The notes below the pieces were generated by a model, which had not been told where the DNA came from, ran no database searches, and saw only the letters and a program-made list of their open reading frames with translations. A DNA stretch of 32,088 nt from a virus. The position numbers were made by a program, and so were the translations under genes. Positions 1-7,885 of the stretch are shown piece by piece (positions within the stretch are counted from its first letter, which is position 1; each line of letters begins with the position of its first letter). Location of the stretch: the IMG/VR virus record IMGVR_UViG_3300023178_000171, positions 1-32,088 of that record; one strand, given 5' to 3'.

Positions 1-1203
1 ATAAGTGTCTGGAGCCATCATCATTTGATAAAGAACTTGATCGGGTGCTTCTCGTTGAGACCTAACAAATTTTCTAAGACTATTTAGGTCTGTACTTTCA
101 TTATATACTTTGCCTTTTTTCTTATCGTCGGCAAAGTTTTCTGCAAGTTCAGCAACTTCATCAGGCACTGCAAACTGCCATACAGTAGCTTTACCGTTCT
201 GTGCCATCATTGCAGTAAGTCTTGTGTTACCACCTACAAGTTCTTTGTATCCGTCACTGTAAACAGCAACGATAGGCATTTCAACATCGCCACTTTTTAG
301 TTGTGCTAATGCTCTTGCTTGTTTGTTTTTATCTAAACTTTTAAATGAGTTAGGGTCTGCTGCATCTGTGTTATTAATATCTTTAGCACTTTTAATAGTT
401 ACTGCTTTGCCCTTCTTAGCAAGTTCAATCCAAGCATCCTTGCCAATCTTTTGAAACTCTGGATAGCGGTTTGCTTCTTCCCATTCATAATCAAAGTTTG
501 GTTTTATAAATGCTTCGTTGGTTTTCTTACGTCCTTGGCAATGCGCCTTTTGCGAAAAGCCTTTAGGATTGTTGCAATTAATACTACGCTTATATTTCTG
601 ACTCCATTTTTCTTCTAGTGCTTTATATATTGCACCGGGCTCTTTTGGCGTTTCTTCTTCTATACTATGACCGCCTTCCATAAGAGCAAGTTCCATTGAT
701 GTAAAACGTTCGTTGTATGCTACATCAGTTGATGCTTTTGCTTTTGCACCGTGTGGATGTTTTGGATTAATACCAACAGGCTCACCGTTCATTAGTTGTG
801 ACATATCTACACTTTTACCTAAGGCATCTAACAGCTGGTGTAGCTTATCGTCTGGGTCGTATCCTCCAGATTCGTAGTCCGGTTTACCACGTACTTCTGT
901 ACGTCTGCCTGTTTCTGTATTTGTTATGTTTAGCACAAGCATCTTTTTATCACGTTCTAGTTGTAACTTATAACCTTCTGCTAGACCTAAATTAAATAAA
1001 ACGTTTGCATTTCCTTTGCTGTTTATTACAGGCGGAATGCCTTTTTTATCTAATTTATTTCCAAACTTTTTTGCTTGTCTTTGTGTTTCGCCTGGCTTTA
1101 CATCCACAGTCATACTTGTAATATATCTTGGATCTTTAGCCATCTTTTTATTGTGGGCTACAACACCTACTGCTGCTTCTTCTGCGAGGTCGCTCATTTT
1201 CAT
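1..1203 (-). CDS. ParB/sulfiredoxin-like domain protein, 3' end outside window
   Basis: The frame is open for 401 codons from the ATG at 1203 to the window edge, so the C-terminus is missing. The start forms an ATGA overlap with the stop of the upstream 71-residue gene, which supports it over the ATG two codons later. Near residue 323 there is VGGNTRLTAM, preceded by a segment reading MPIVAVYSDGYKEL. This resembles the ParB/sulfiredoxin-fold pattern in which a G-G-N/H-x-R-L box follows a beta strand. Around residues 207-224 is a Cys/His motif (INCNNPKGFSQKAHCQGRKK) that I associate with T4-like marine phage proteins of unknown role. The ParB-like fold is inferred from a short motif, and no nuclease or partition function is shown. 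It ends a run of genes for nucleotidyl-transfer-type proteins. Confidence 0.6.
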   Translation of the reverse strand, partial: MKMSDLAEEAAVGVVAHNKKMAKDPRYITSMTVDVKPGETQRQAKKFGNKLDKKGIPPVINSKGNANVLFNLGLAEGYKLQLERDKKMLVLNITNTETGRRTEVRGKPDYESGGYDPDDKLHQLLDALGKSVDMSQLMNGEPVGINPKHPHGAKAKASTDVAYNERFTSMELALMEGGHSIEEETPKEPGAIYKALEEKWSQKYKRSINCNNPKGFSQKAHCQGRKKTNEAFIKPNFDYEWEEANRYPEFQKIGKDAWIELAKKGKAVTIKSAKDINNTDAADPNSFKSLDKNKQARALAQLKSGDVEMPIVAVYSDGYKELVGGNTRLTAMMAQNGKATVWQFAVPDEVAELAENFADDKKKGKVYNESTDLNSLRKFVRSQREAPDQVLYQMMMAPDTY

Positions 1204-1415
1204 TTTTTGCGTCCTCTAAACTGCACAGGTCCTGTCATGTAAGGTTTCGAAAACCAAAGTTTAAACCAGTCTTCATCACCTGGTTTAAGTTTCATTGCTT
1301 TTTCTTTTTTCTTTAAAGCCGCAGCAGTTTCACTAGGATTCTCATCTACTTTGTATTCTGAGTAACCTTTGAATTCATTTATACCTGCTAATCTTTTTAA
1401 AGTTTCTATATCCAT
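1200..1415 (-). CDS. Small conserved phage protein, 71 aa
   Basis: A short charged protein starting MDIETLKRLAGINEFKGYSE and ending in a basic GRKK tail. The LKRLAGI-type N-terminus is a short motif I have seen in other T4-like marine phage proteins, but I know no function for it. The gene is coupled on both sides: its ATG overlaps the upstream stop (TAATG) and its TGA overlaps the next ATG (ATGA). This tight packing is the main evidence that it is real. There is no membrane segment or signal peptide. It may be a virion or head accessory protein by neighbourhood only. Confidence 0.6.
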   Translation of the reverse strand: MDIETLKRLAGINEFKGYSEYKVDENPSETAAALKKKEKAMKLKPGDEDWFKLWFSKPYMTGPVQFRGRKK

Positions 1416-2449
1416 TAGTCTGCGTTTCTTACTTGATACTTTATACCCAAGCGATCAAATAATTTACTTGCAGTTACCATAGATGTCAATGCTTGTTTAA
1501 TCTGCGGTAAGTAGTCTGAATTATTTTCTACTTTTTGCATAAATGCTTTTGCTTGATCTGGTTTAATAAAAATTAGTTTGCCGCTCCATGCAGCACCTTT
1601 TCTGTAAAAACTTAGGAAGTGTTCTTGGCCGTCTGACCTTGCTGCAATCCAATCTAGTACTTTTAATTTGTTTGGGTCTTGCTCTTTGATACTTGCATTA
1701 TCTGTTTTAGTACCAAATATTTCGTCAACTTCTTTATCTTTTTTCTTTTTCTTTTCGTCGCTGCTATGACCAAAAGTTTTATGTACAAGTTTATCTAATT
1801 TTTTGTGGAACTCGTCTTCTTCATCTGGTGTGGCATCTTCTTGTTGTCCGCCTAATGCTTTGTCTAATAGTTTTACAGCAACTTCTGCACCGCCACCGTA
1901 CATTAGTTTAGCAGCTTTTAATTTATCTTCATCGCTCATGTTAGGCCATGAAGCTCTAAGTTCGCTCGCACTTTTAATTGACATTCCGCTAAAATCAAAA
2001 TTGATTGTCGGACCGTATGCCATATAACCCATTTCGTCTGCTGTGTTTAAATCTTTACCTGTGTATGTACGCAGATATCCTGGCTCGCCGTTCTTTTTAG
2101 TTTGGTCTGGTAAAGGCTGTTCTGTTTTGTCTTTTTCGCTGCGTATAAAAACAAGTGCAGTGTTGTCGTCTAGTAGTCCAGCATATTCTCTATTGTTAAA
2201 AGGACTTTTAACTTGCATGAAGTTACTTTCAGGAACACCTGCCATAGCAGCAAGTTTCTTTTTAACATCAAACGGAAAAGGTCTAGTTGCAGTATCGTTT
2301 GTTGCTGCTACATATACATTAGACTGGCCAAATGTTTTTACTGCCCAATCATACAAACTTTTATGTCCAGGATGAAAAGGATGAAATCCGCCTGGCATAA
2401 CTGCTACTATTTTTCTTGCTTTTGCTTCATACAGTTCACGTAAAAACAT
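1415..2449 (-). CDS. HxGH-family nucleotidyltransferase (cytidylyltransferase/NMNAT-like)
   Basis: The N-terminal 170 residues look like an alpha/beta nucleotidyltransferase: GGFHPFHPGHKSL at 21-32 supplies the HxGH motif (H26-P-G-H29), and SIKSASELR at 157-165 resembles the second (S/T)xxxxR motif. The family transfers NMP onto a phosphate or base acceptor (NMNAT, PPAT and CTP:phosphocholine-type enzymes); the substrate cannot be read from the sequence. The second half (about 195-344) is a Lys/Glu-rich linker followed by an unrecognised domain. The N-terminus MFLRELYEAKARK resembles the T4 capsid-targeting peptides, with a possible prohead-protease site LYE/A. Start is ATG with AAGGAA upstream. 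It lies directly downstream of the KxDG protein, probably cotranscribed. Confidence 0.75.
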   Translation of the reverse strand: MFLRELYEAKARKIVAVMPGGFHPFHPGHKSLYDWAVKTFGQSNVYVAATNDTATRPFPFDVKKKLAAMAGVPESNFMQVKSPFNNREYAGLLDDNTALVFIRSEKDKTEQPLPDQTKKNGEPGYLRTYTGKDLNTADEMGYMAYGPTINFDFSGMSIKSASELRASWPNMSDEDKLKAAKLMYGGGAEVAVKLLDKALGGQQEDATPDEEDEFHKKLDKLVHKTFGHSSDEKKKKKDKEVDEIFGTKTDNASIKEQDPNKLKVLDWIAARSDGQEHFLSFYRKGAAWSGKLIFIKPDQAKAFMQKVENNSDYLPQIKQALTSMVTASKLFDRLGIKYQVRNAD

Positions 2450-2458
2450 TTTAATTCC

Positions 2459-3547
2459 TTAATTCGGCTGCCATCTAGTTCTAGGAACAAGTTTAGTTTT
2501 ACTTCCTAGTGCAACGTATCCTTCGCCGCCTTTTTCGCCTTTTGTATTTGCCTTAACGTCTGCATCAGCATCATCTAGTTGATCTATAATTTGATCTTTT
2601 GCAGTCATGATATCTTTAACTAATTTAAAAATTGCCGGAATAGCTTTTGGACTTTCTTCCGCCATTGCTTTTATTTTAGCCTGCTTGTTATTACTTACTT
2701 TTGATGTAGCCAGCCAATCAAAGAATCCTGAATCGATATTTTTTAACTGCTGTGTACGAGTCATGTGATTTACATATGTATAGATAATATTTTTCATATC
2801 ACTAAGGCCGGGTCTAGTTTCTAAAAAGTCATCTATAATTTTACCGTATTGTTTTGCATCCTGTCTTACATTACCAACTGCTCTAGTATCTACTTTAGGT
2901 TGGTGTGATACATAAGTTTGTCCAAGTACTACGGCATCATTACTATTCAATTCTTGTACGTCTTTGATTGGCGTACCTGAAGAACCTCCAAACTCATTAT
3001 ATTTGGTATGAACTACTACACCAACTTTTGAATTTTCTATACGTTTTCCAAGTTGACTGTCACTCTTAACTGTGTAGGTAACTTTGTTCGGAGTAAACTT
3101 AACTTCACCGTTAGAACTTGCAAAAGGTTTCCTAGGAGTGTATAATAAATCTCCGTATACAAACCCTCTAAAATCTGAAGGTGTAGCTGCTTCCATGATT
3201 TGAAATATTTCTGCCATGTCAGCACTAAACTCTTTTCTCCATTCTTCACCTTTTCCGGTGTTTAGAATAAAGTTAGATAAATCTTCCGGACTAGTACTTT
3301 TATTCCGCCCCCAACCGTTTTTGCCTACTAAAACAAATTGCCCGTCATCTTCGCGGCCCCAATATATTGTAGGGTTGCCGTCCCATTTGATTGCAACATC
3401 TCCTGCATCGCTTCCTAGTTTATCTAGAATATCAGCTGCTTTCTGAGCACCAGCAGAGCCGTCAATGAATACAAGATCTTCTAAATGATTGTATTCTCTA
3501 CCAACTTTGGCTTCAGTAAGAATTTGACGGAATTCTGTAAAACGCAA
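2459..3547 (-). CDS. DUF6267-like phage protein with ligase-type KxDG motif
   Basis: 362 residues starting at TTG (3547), with a strong AAGGAG nine bases upstream. No ATG would keep the conserved N-terminus. Residues 51-60 read VAIKWDGNPT, a K54-x-D-G box like motif I of covalent nucleotidyltransferases (DNA/RNA ligases, capping enzymes). FRGFVYGDLLY near 126-136 and GVVVHTK near 176-182 fall where motifs III/IIIa and IV would lie. From memory it matches the family annotated as DUF6267 in T4-like marine phages, which shares a (K)(W/Y)DG(N/A)P(T/A)I core. Function is unproven. The N-terminus MRFTEFRQILTEAK resembles a capsid-targeting peptide with an LTE/A cleavage site. Confidence 0.65.
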   Translation of the reverse strand: MRFTEFRQILTEAKVGREYNHLEDLVFIDGSAGAQKAADILDKLGSDAGDVAIKWDGNPTIYWGREDDGQFVLVGKNGWGRNKSTSPEDLSNFILNTGKGEEWRKEFSADMAEIFQIMEAATPSDFRGFVYGDLLYTPRKPFASSNGEVKFTPNKVTYTVKSDSQLGKRIENSKVGVVVHTKYNEFGGSSGTPIKDVQELNSNDAVVLGQTYVSHQPKVDTRAVGNVRQDAKQYGKIIDDFLETRPGLSDMKNIIYTYVNHMTRTQQLKNIDSGFFDWLATSKVSNNKQAKIKAMAEESPKAIPAIFKLVKDIMTAKDQIIDQLDDADADVKANTKGEKGGEGYVALGSKTKLVPRTRWQPN

Positions 3548-3548
3548 A

Positions 3549-3881
3549 TTAGTATGCTCCTTGCTTGATGTTTTCCATTTCTTCAGAGTATAGTCTCTGT
3601 ATAAGAGCTTGTCTATCCTCTAAATCAAATAAATCTGCAGGAGTTCTACCTACGTTAAATTTTTGACAATAGCCTTCACATGCTTTATCTACAACTGGAC
3701 CTAACATTTTGTTAGCATCAACTTTTTTACCTGCTTGGCATGCAGTTTTCATTTTGTCTACAACAGGGAAAAAACTTTTGCGATAAAACTGTGGATCATT
3801 ACGCATGAATACAGCAACATCATCTACTACATCAAAAGGAAGACTGTCGTCTACTGGTTGTGAAAATTCATCAATACGCAT
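3549..3881 (-). CDS. Conserved phage protein of unknown function, 110 aa
   Basis: I place the start at the ATG at 3881 (MRIDEFSQPVDD), four bases after the stop of the upstream gene. A longer reading back to 3953 would overlap that gene's conserved C-terminus by about 70 bases. The protein is soluble-looking and helical, with a Cys pair (AC..., ACEGYC) in the middle and no signal or membrane segment. I do not recognise a family. Its MRIDEF start resembles the N-termini of the two downstream nucleotidyl-transfer proteins but lacks an obvious protease site. It is probably cotranscribed with them. Confidence 0.6.
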   Translation of the reverse strand: MRIDEFSQPVDDSLPFDVVDDVAVFMRNDPQFYRKSFFPVVDKMKTACQAGKKVDANKMLGPVVDKACEGYCQKFNVGRTPADLFDLEDRQALIQRLYSEEMENIKQGAY

Positions 3882-3882
3882 A

Positions 3883-4440
3883 TTACCACTTCCTACATGA
3901 CCAGTAACGTGCTTTAGTACGTGGACCTGGGTTATCACAATTATGTCTAGCACGGAATGAACGTCTACGTGCTGGATTACTTTTCTTAATTTTTGATTTT
4001 TTATCGCCGAAGTTTACTTTTTTAACGTTCTTTGTTTTTGGGTCACGGACATAAACTTTAAACTTCTTTACATCACCTTGCATAGGCTTGCCTAGTTTAA
4101 CTTTGCGTCCTTGATATTCTGCTTCGTCCATTTCATCATCTTCGTTAAACCACATAACACCATATGCTTCAAAAAATTCATTATCGTCGTCGTATGTTTC
4201 TTCTGTAATAGCATCGTCGCCTACGATAATATCAAAGTCTTCATACCCCTCTGCAAACAAATAATTTGCCAGTTTGTTTGCATATTCGTCTGCTTCTGCT
4301 TCGTCTAACTCACGAGGCAAAGGAATTTGCATTACTGTAGTGTCTTGCTCAGTATCAAAAGTTTCGTATAACGGAAAAACTGACTCGTCTAGTTTTTTAG
4401 TCTCTTGTTTTTCCATTACGACAGTGACAAAATGTTCCAT
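3883..4440 (-). CDS. Acidic/basic two-part protein with Cys-rich tail, 185 aa
   Basis: The first ~105 residues are strongly acidic (runs such as DDDNEFFE and NEDDEMDE). The last ~75 are basic and end in an Arg/Cys/Trp tail containing NPARRRSFRARHNC, then DNPGP and RYWSCRKW. I associate that tail with C-termini of several proteins in marine T4-like phages; its role is not known to me, although a nucleic-acid or metal-binding module is plausible. A GATAAATA box lies 27 bases upstream of the ATG, and AAAGGA sits at a normal distance, so this gene probably starts a late transcript covering the genes down to 1. Translation start ATG at 4440 is well supported. Confidence 0.7.
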   Translation of the reverse strand: MEHFVTVVMEKQETKKLDESVFPLYETFDTEQDTTVMQIPLPRELDEAEADEYANKLANYLFAEGYEDFDIIVGDDAITEETYDDDNEFFEAYGVMWFNEDDEMDEAEYQGRKVKLGKPMQGDVKKFKVYVRDPKTKNVKKVNFGDKKSKIKKSNPARRRSFRARHNCDNPGPRTKARYWSCRKW

Positions 4441-4465
4441 GACCTATCCTTTTAAATATATAATA

Positions 4466-5158
4466 CTATTTATCTATGTTACCACGGTAAACTAATTTGT
4501 CGACTCTCCGTATAGAATTTCCTACAAGCATATAAATCATATTCAAAACTTTTTCGTCTCGAACATAAAAGTAAAAACCGTTTGCATACCAGTTATTTTC
4601 AAGTGCTTCTAAAGCTCTATAACCAACTTTAGACTTGTCGGTATTTGCTCTAAGCCAACTAGCAATACCTGAGCCTGATTTGTTACTATTTAAGGTGATT
4701 TTAATAGGAAATACAGGCTCATTATCTACAAGTATAATGTTTTGATCAGAAGTTAGATGTCCTACTTCTTCGTCATCAGGTTTCATTACCTCTCTAGGGT
4801 CGCTTGCAATCCTTGTTATAGTATCTATTAACTTTTCATTATTTGAGTATACACTAATGTTACCGTTTGGTGTTACACGTACAGTATAATCAGCTTGAGA
4901 TTTGAGTATTAAATAGATTTTTCTTGCATCTTGGTATACCTTTTCAGGAACTTCTTCGTCGTATCTAAACTTCCGGCGGAACATCGGCTCGCCGTTTGCT
5001 CTTTGCTCTCTCAAAGTATCTAGTTCTGTTCTTACAAAACTTAGATTGCCGTGACGCTGCAATTCAGTTCTAAAGATATGACCAATAGGATTGTTTACAG
5101 TAACTTTGTAAAGATATTTTCCGTATGCTAGTTTGGAAGTCTTAGTGTACTGTATCAA
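4466..5158 (-). CDS. Conserved phage protein of unknown function, 230 aa
   Basis: Its reading frame opens with TTG at 5158 inside the last codons of clpA. A stop lies two codons upstream, and the next ATG is at residue 59, so TTG is the only near-terminal start that keeps the ordered N-terminal segment (KYLYKVTVNNPIGHIFR). The protein is mixed alpha/beta with no signal peptide or membrane segment. I do not recognise its fold. Coupling to clpA by a 17-base overlap suggests coordinated expression rather than a shared function. The late-promoter box for the next gene lies at its 3' end. Confidence 0.6.
   Translation of the reverse strand: MIQYTKTSKLAYGKYLYKVTVNNPIGHIFRTELQRHGNLSFVRTELDTLREQRANGEPMFRRKFRYDEEVPEKVYQDARKIYLILKSQADYTVRVTPNGNISVYSNNEKLIDTITRIASDPREVMKPDDEEVGHLTSDQNIILVDNEPVFPIKITLNSNKSGSGIASWLRANTDKSKVGYRALEALENNWYANGFYFYVRDEKVLNMIYMLVGNSIRRVDKLVYRGNIDK
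4467..4474 (-). promoter_or_regulatory. Late promoter box GATAAATA
   Basis: Exact GATAAATA on the minus strand, 27 bases before the ATG at 4440. It resembles the T4 late -10 (TATAAATA), which has no separate -35 element. It drives genes from 4440 to 1. Confidence 0.7.
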
Positions 5159-7397
5159 TTTCTACATCATCCGTAACTGTGTCTAATATAATTTCATCAT
5201 TTCTATAATCAATAGTTACACTTCCACCGGTTTTAAGACCGCCAAATAACATTTCTCTAGAAAGTGGACGTTTGATGTCTTTGTCGATTAAACGCTGTAG
5301 TGGACGAGCACCCATTTTACGATCAAAGCCTTTGTCTACCAAATAGTCTAAAGCATCATCTGTAATGTCTATTGCAATGTCTTTGTCAACAACCATGTTT
5401 TTAAGTTCTAACAAGAACTTGCCTACAATTTTCATCATAACTTCTTTAGTTAATTTACCAAATGTAATCGTAGCATCTAGTCTGTTGCGGAACTCCGGTG
5501 CAAAGAACTTTTTAAGCTCACCGTCTTCGTAATCTTTTTCAAAGTCATCTCCGAAACCAATTGAATTTTTCTCTGCTTCTTTTGCACCCAGGTTAGTTGT
5601 AAGAATCAAAATAGTATTTCTAGCATCTGCTTCTTTACCGTTTGAACCTGTAACTTTACCGTTGTCCATAACCTGTAGCAAAATTGTACTAACATCAGGA
5701 TGTGCTTTTTCAATCTCATCCATTAGAAGAACACAGTTAGGATGTTCTTGTAATTTAGTAATTAGCTGACCTGCATTTTCTTCGTGACCTACATAACCTG
5801 GAGGAGAACCAATTAGTTTACTTACACTATGACGTTCTTGGTATTCACTCATATCAAAGCGTACAAGTTCAACACCGAGTGCTTTGCTTAATTGTTTCGC
5901 AGTTTCTGTTTTACCTACACCTGTTGGACCCATAAACACAAAACTACCGATTGGCTTGTCTTCGGGTTTTAGTCCTGCTTGGGCAACAAGAATTTTATCA
6001 ACAATATTTTCAATTGCTTCATCTTGTCCGTAAACGACACTCTTAAGATTTTTATCTAGATTAACAAGATTGTCTGTTTCTCTTTCAGCAACTTGTTCAG
6101 TTGGAACCTTTAACACCTTACTTAATTCAAATTGTATTTGTTCTTCGTCTACAATCTTTGCACCTTCAAAGTCGTCTTTAAGTTTATACCTAGCACATGC
6201 TAAATCAATTAAGTCAATTGCTTTGTCAGGTAACTTTTTATCACTTTGGTATTTTACACTTAATTTAACTGCTGACTCGATTGCGTCTTCAGTAATTTCT
6301 GTATTGTGATAGTCCTCGTAATACTTCTTAATACCACGTAGTATTTCTTTTGTAGTATCCTTAGAAGGTTCACCAATTACTACACGTTGGAATCTACGCA
6401 TGAGCGCACGATCTTTTTCAAAGTACTTCCGATACTCCTCCCAAGTTGTTGATGCAACAACTTTTAAGTCGCCTTTTGTAAGTGCAGGTTTTAACATGTT
6501 AGCAAGATCGTTGGAACTATTCCCGCCGCCTGCACCAGCACCATTCATCATATGTGCTTCGTCAACAAACATAATTGTTTTGCCTTGTTTTGTAAGAGCT
6601 GCAAGCACAAGTTTAAAACGCTCTTCAAAGTCGCCGCGGTATTTAGAGCCTGCAAGCATAGCACCTATGTCAAGATTGTACACTTTGTACTCTTGTAAAA
6701 ACTTTGGAACATTTTTGTTTACAATATTAAATGCAAGACCTTCTGCAATAGCAGTTTTACCTACACCAGGATCGCCTACCATAAGCACATTGTTTTTACT
6801 TCTACGTCCTAATGCTAACGATAAACTTTCTAGTTCTTCTGAGCGTCCAATGATAGGATCAATTTTACCTTTTATTGCTTGATCATTTAAATCTGTAGTA
6901 AATGCTTTTAGTGCTTTCTTTGCCTCGCCTGAAATTTCTTCTTCCATGACCATATCGTCAAGTTCGCTGTTGACGAAAGCAGCAAAGTCATCTTTATCAA
7001 TACCCGACTTTGTACATAGATATTGTGCAATGCTTTTCTTTTCATTTAAGATACTAAGCAAAACGTCAACAAGTTCGATATTGTTACGTCCTGCAAACAA
7101 TACCTGTGTAAACGCTCTGTTTAGTACACGTTCAACAGTTTGTGTTTTCTTAGGTTTGAACTTAGATGTTTTGATAGTAATTTCTTCTAAGCCTGTTTTT
7201 AAATGATGCTCTAGATTGCTTTTAAGATACTCCACATCAGCATTAAATGCTTTGAGTTGATTATAAAATTTTTCTTCGCACATCATTGCGAATAAGAGAT
7301 GCTCTAGTGTAACATACTCGTGCTTCAGGCGTTGTGCGTCTCTAATCGATTTATCAAAGACTGCTTGTAGTTCTGCTGAAGGTTCAACCATACTCAT
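5142..7397 (-). CDS. clpA: ClpA-like AAA+ unfoldase with ClpP-docking loop
   Basis: 751 residues, close to bacterial ClpA (about 758). A Clp N-domain (about 1-145, with LEHLLFAM) is followed by AAA1 (Walker A GDPGVGKT at 208-215, Walker B FVDE at 277-280) and AAA2 (Walker A GPTGVGKT at 490-497, Walker B LLMDE at 557-561), then a C-terminal sensor-2 GARPLQR. No ClpB-type middle coiled coil is present. The tripeptide I613-G614-F615 lies just before the FAPEFRNRLD box, where ClpA and ClpX carry the [IL]G[FL] loop that docks on ClpP. This predicts that the phage unfoldase works with the host ClpP peptidase. It shares a 4-base ATGA overlap with the upstream peptide deformylase. Confidence 0.93.
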   Translation of the reverse strand: MSMVEPSAELQAVFDKSIRDAQRLKHEYVTLEHLLFAMMCEEKFYNQLKAFNADVEYLKSNLEHHLKTGLEEITIKTSKFKPKKTQTVERVLNRAFTQVLFAGRNNIELVDVLLSILNEKKSIAQYLCTKSGIDKDDFAAFVNSELDDMVMEEEISGEAKKALKAFTTDLNDQAIKGKIDPIIGRSEELESLSLALGRRSKNNVLMVGDPGVGKTAIAEGLAFNIVNKNVPKFLQEYKVYNLDIGAMLAGSKYRGDFEERFKLVLAALTKQGKTIMFVDEAHMMNGAGAGGGNSSNDLANMLKPALTKGDLKVVASTTWEEYRKYFEKDRALMRRFQRVVIGEPSKDTTKEILRGIKKYYEDYHNTEITEDAIESAVKLSVKYQSDKKLPDKAIDLIDLACARYKLKDDFEGAKIVDEEQIQFELSKVLKVPTEQVAERETDNLVNLDKNLKSVVYGQDEAIENIVDKILVAQAGLKPEDKPIGSFVFMGPTGVGKTETAKQLSKALGVELVRFDMSEYQERHSVSKLIGSPPGYVGHEENAGQLITKLQEHPNCVLLMDEIEKAHPDVSTILLQVMDNGKVTGSNGKEADARNTILILTTNLGAKEAEKNSIGFGDDFEKDYEDGELKKFFAPEFRNRLDATITFGKLTKEVMMKIVGKFLLELKNMVVDKDIAIDITDDALDYLVDKGFDRKMGARPLQRLIDKDIKRPLSREMLFGGLKTGGSVTIDYRNDEIILDTVTDDVEIDTVH

Positions 7398-7885
7398 TTT
7401 TTCCTCTTTTTCCTTTTCTTTAATGCCATGCTGAGTTTCAATTTACTCACCCTGCTTGTAAATTCTATTCCTTGTAGATGATCATACTCGTGCAGGAAGC
7501 AGCGAGCATCAATATCGTATAATTCTATTGTACATTCTTTTTGCTCAATGTCAAGATATTTTGCAACAATACCTCGTGGCCTTCTTACTTTCAAAAATAA
7601 ATCTGGATGACTTAAACATCCTTCTGGTGCTTCTTCTGTGTTTATAGTTACACTTTCAATTATTGGATTTATTATTGTTAAAGGACTTTTATCTTCTAGC
7701 AAATAAGGCTTTATAACAAATATTTGTGCATTCAAAGCAACTTGATTTGCACTTAGCCCCATGCCACCTTCTTCTAACATCAAGGCAGTCATTTCTTCAG
7801 AAATTTCTTTTGCATTTAGATTTGCAAAATCAAACTCGTCAACTTTCTTTTCTAACCAAGGGTCAGGGGATTTAACTAATTGCAT
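7394..7885 (-). CDS. def: Peptide deformylase
   Basis: Removes the N-formyl group from new polypeptides at the ribosome. All three family motifs are visible: GMGLSANQ (41-48, motif I, with one Ala replaced by Ser), EGCLS (88-92, motif II, metal ligand C90) and HEYDH (132-136, motif III, ligands H132 and H136, catalytic E133). At 163 residues it is near the bacterial length, ending in a very basic KKRKKRKK tail that is unusual for the family and may help ribosome or nucleic-acid contact (inference). AAGGAA precedes the ATG. It overlaps both dnaJ and clpA, making a three-gene proteostasis unit. Marine T4-like phages are known to carry deformylases. Confidence 0.95.
   Translation of the reverse strand: MQLVKSPDPWLEKKVDEFDFANLNAKEISEEMTALMLEEGGMGLSANQVALNAQIFVIKPYLLEDKSPLTIINPIIESVTINTEEAPEGCLSHPDLFLKVRRPRGIVAKYLDIEQKECTIELYDIDARCFLHEYDHLQGIEFTSRVSKLKLSMALKKRKKRKK

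Noticed and set aside
6400-6882. 160-codon plus-strand frame
   Set aside because: Fully antisense to clpA across its conserved Walker motifs, with no promoter or ribosome site. A composition artefact.
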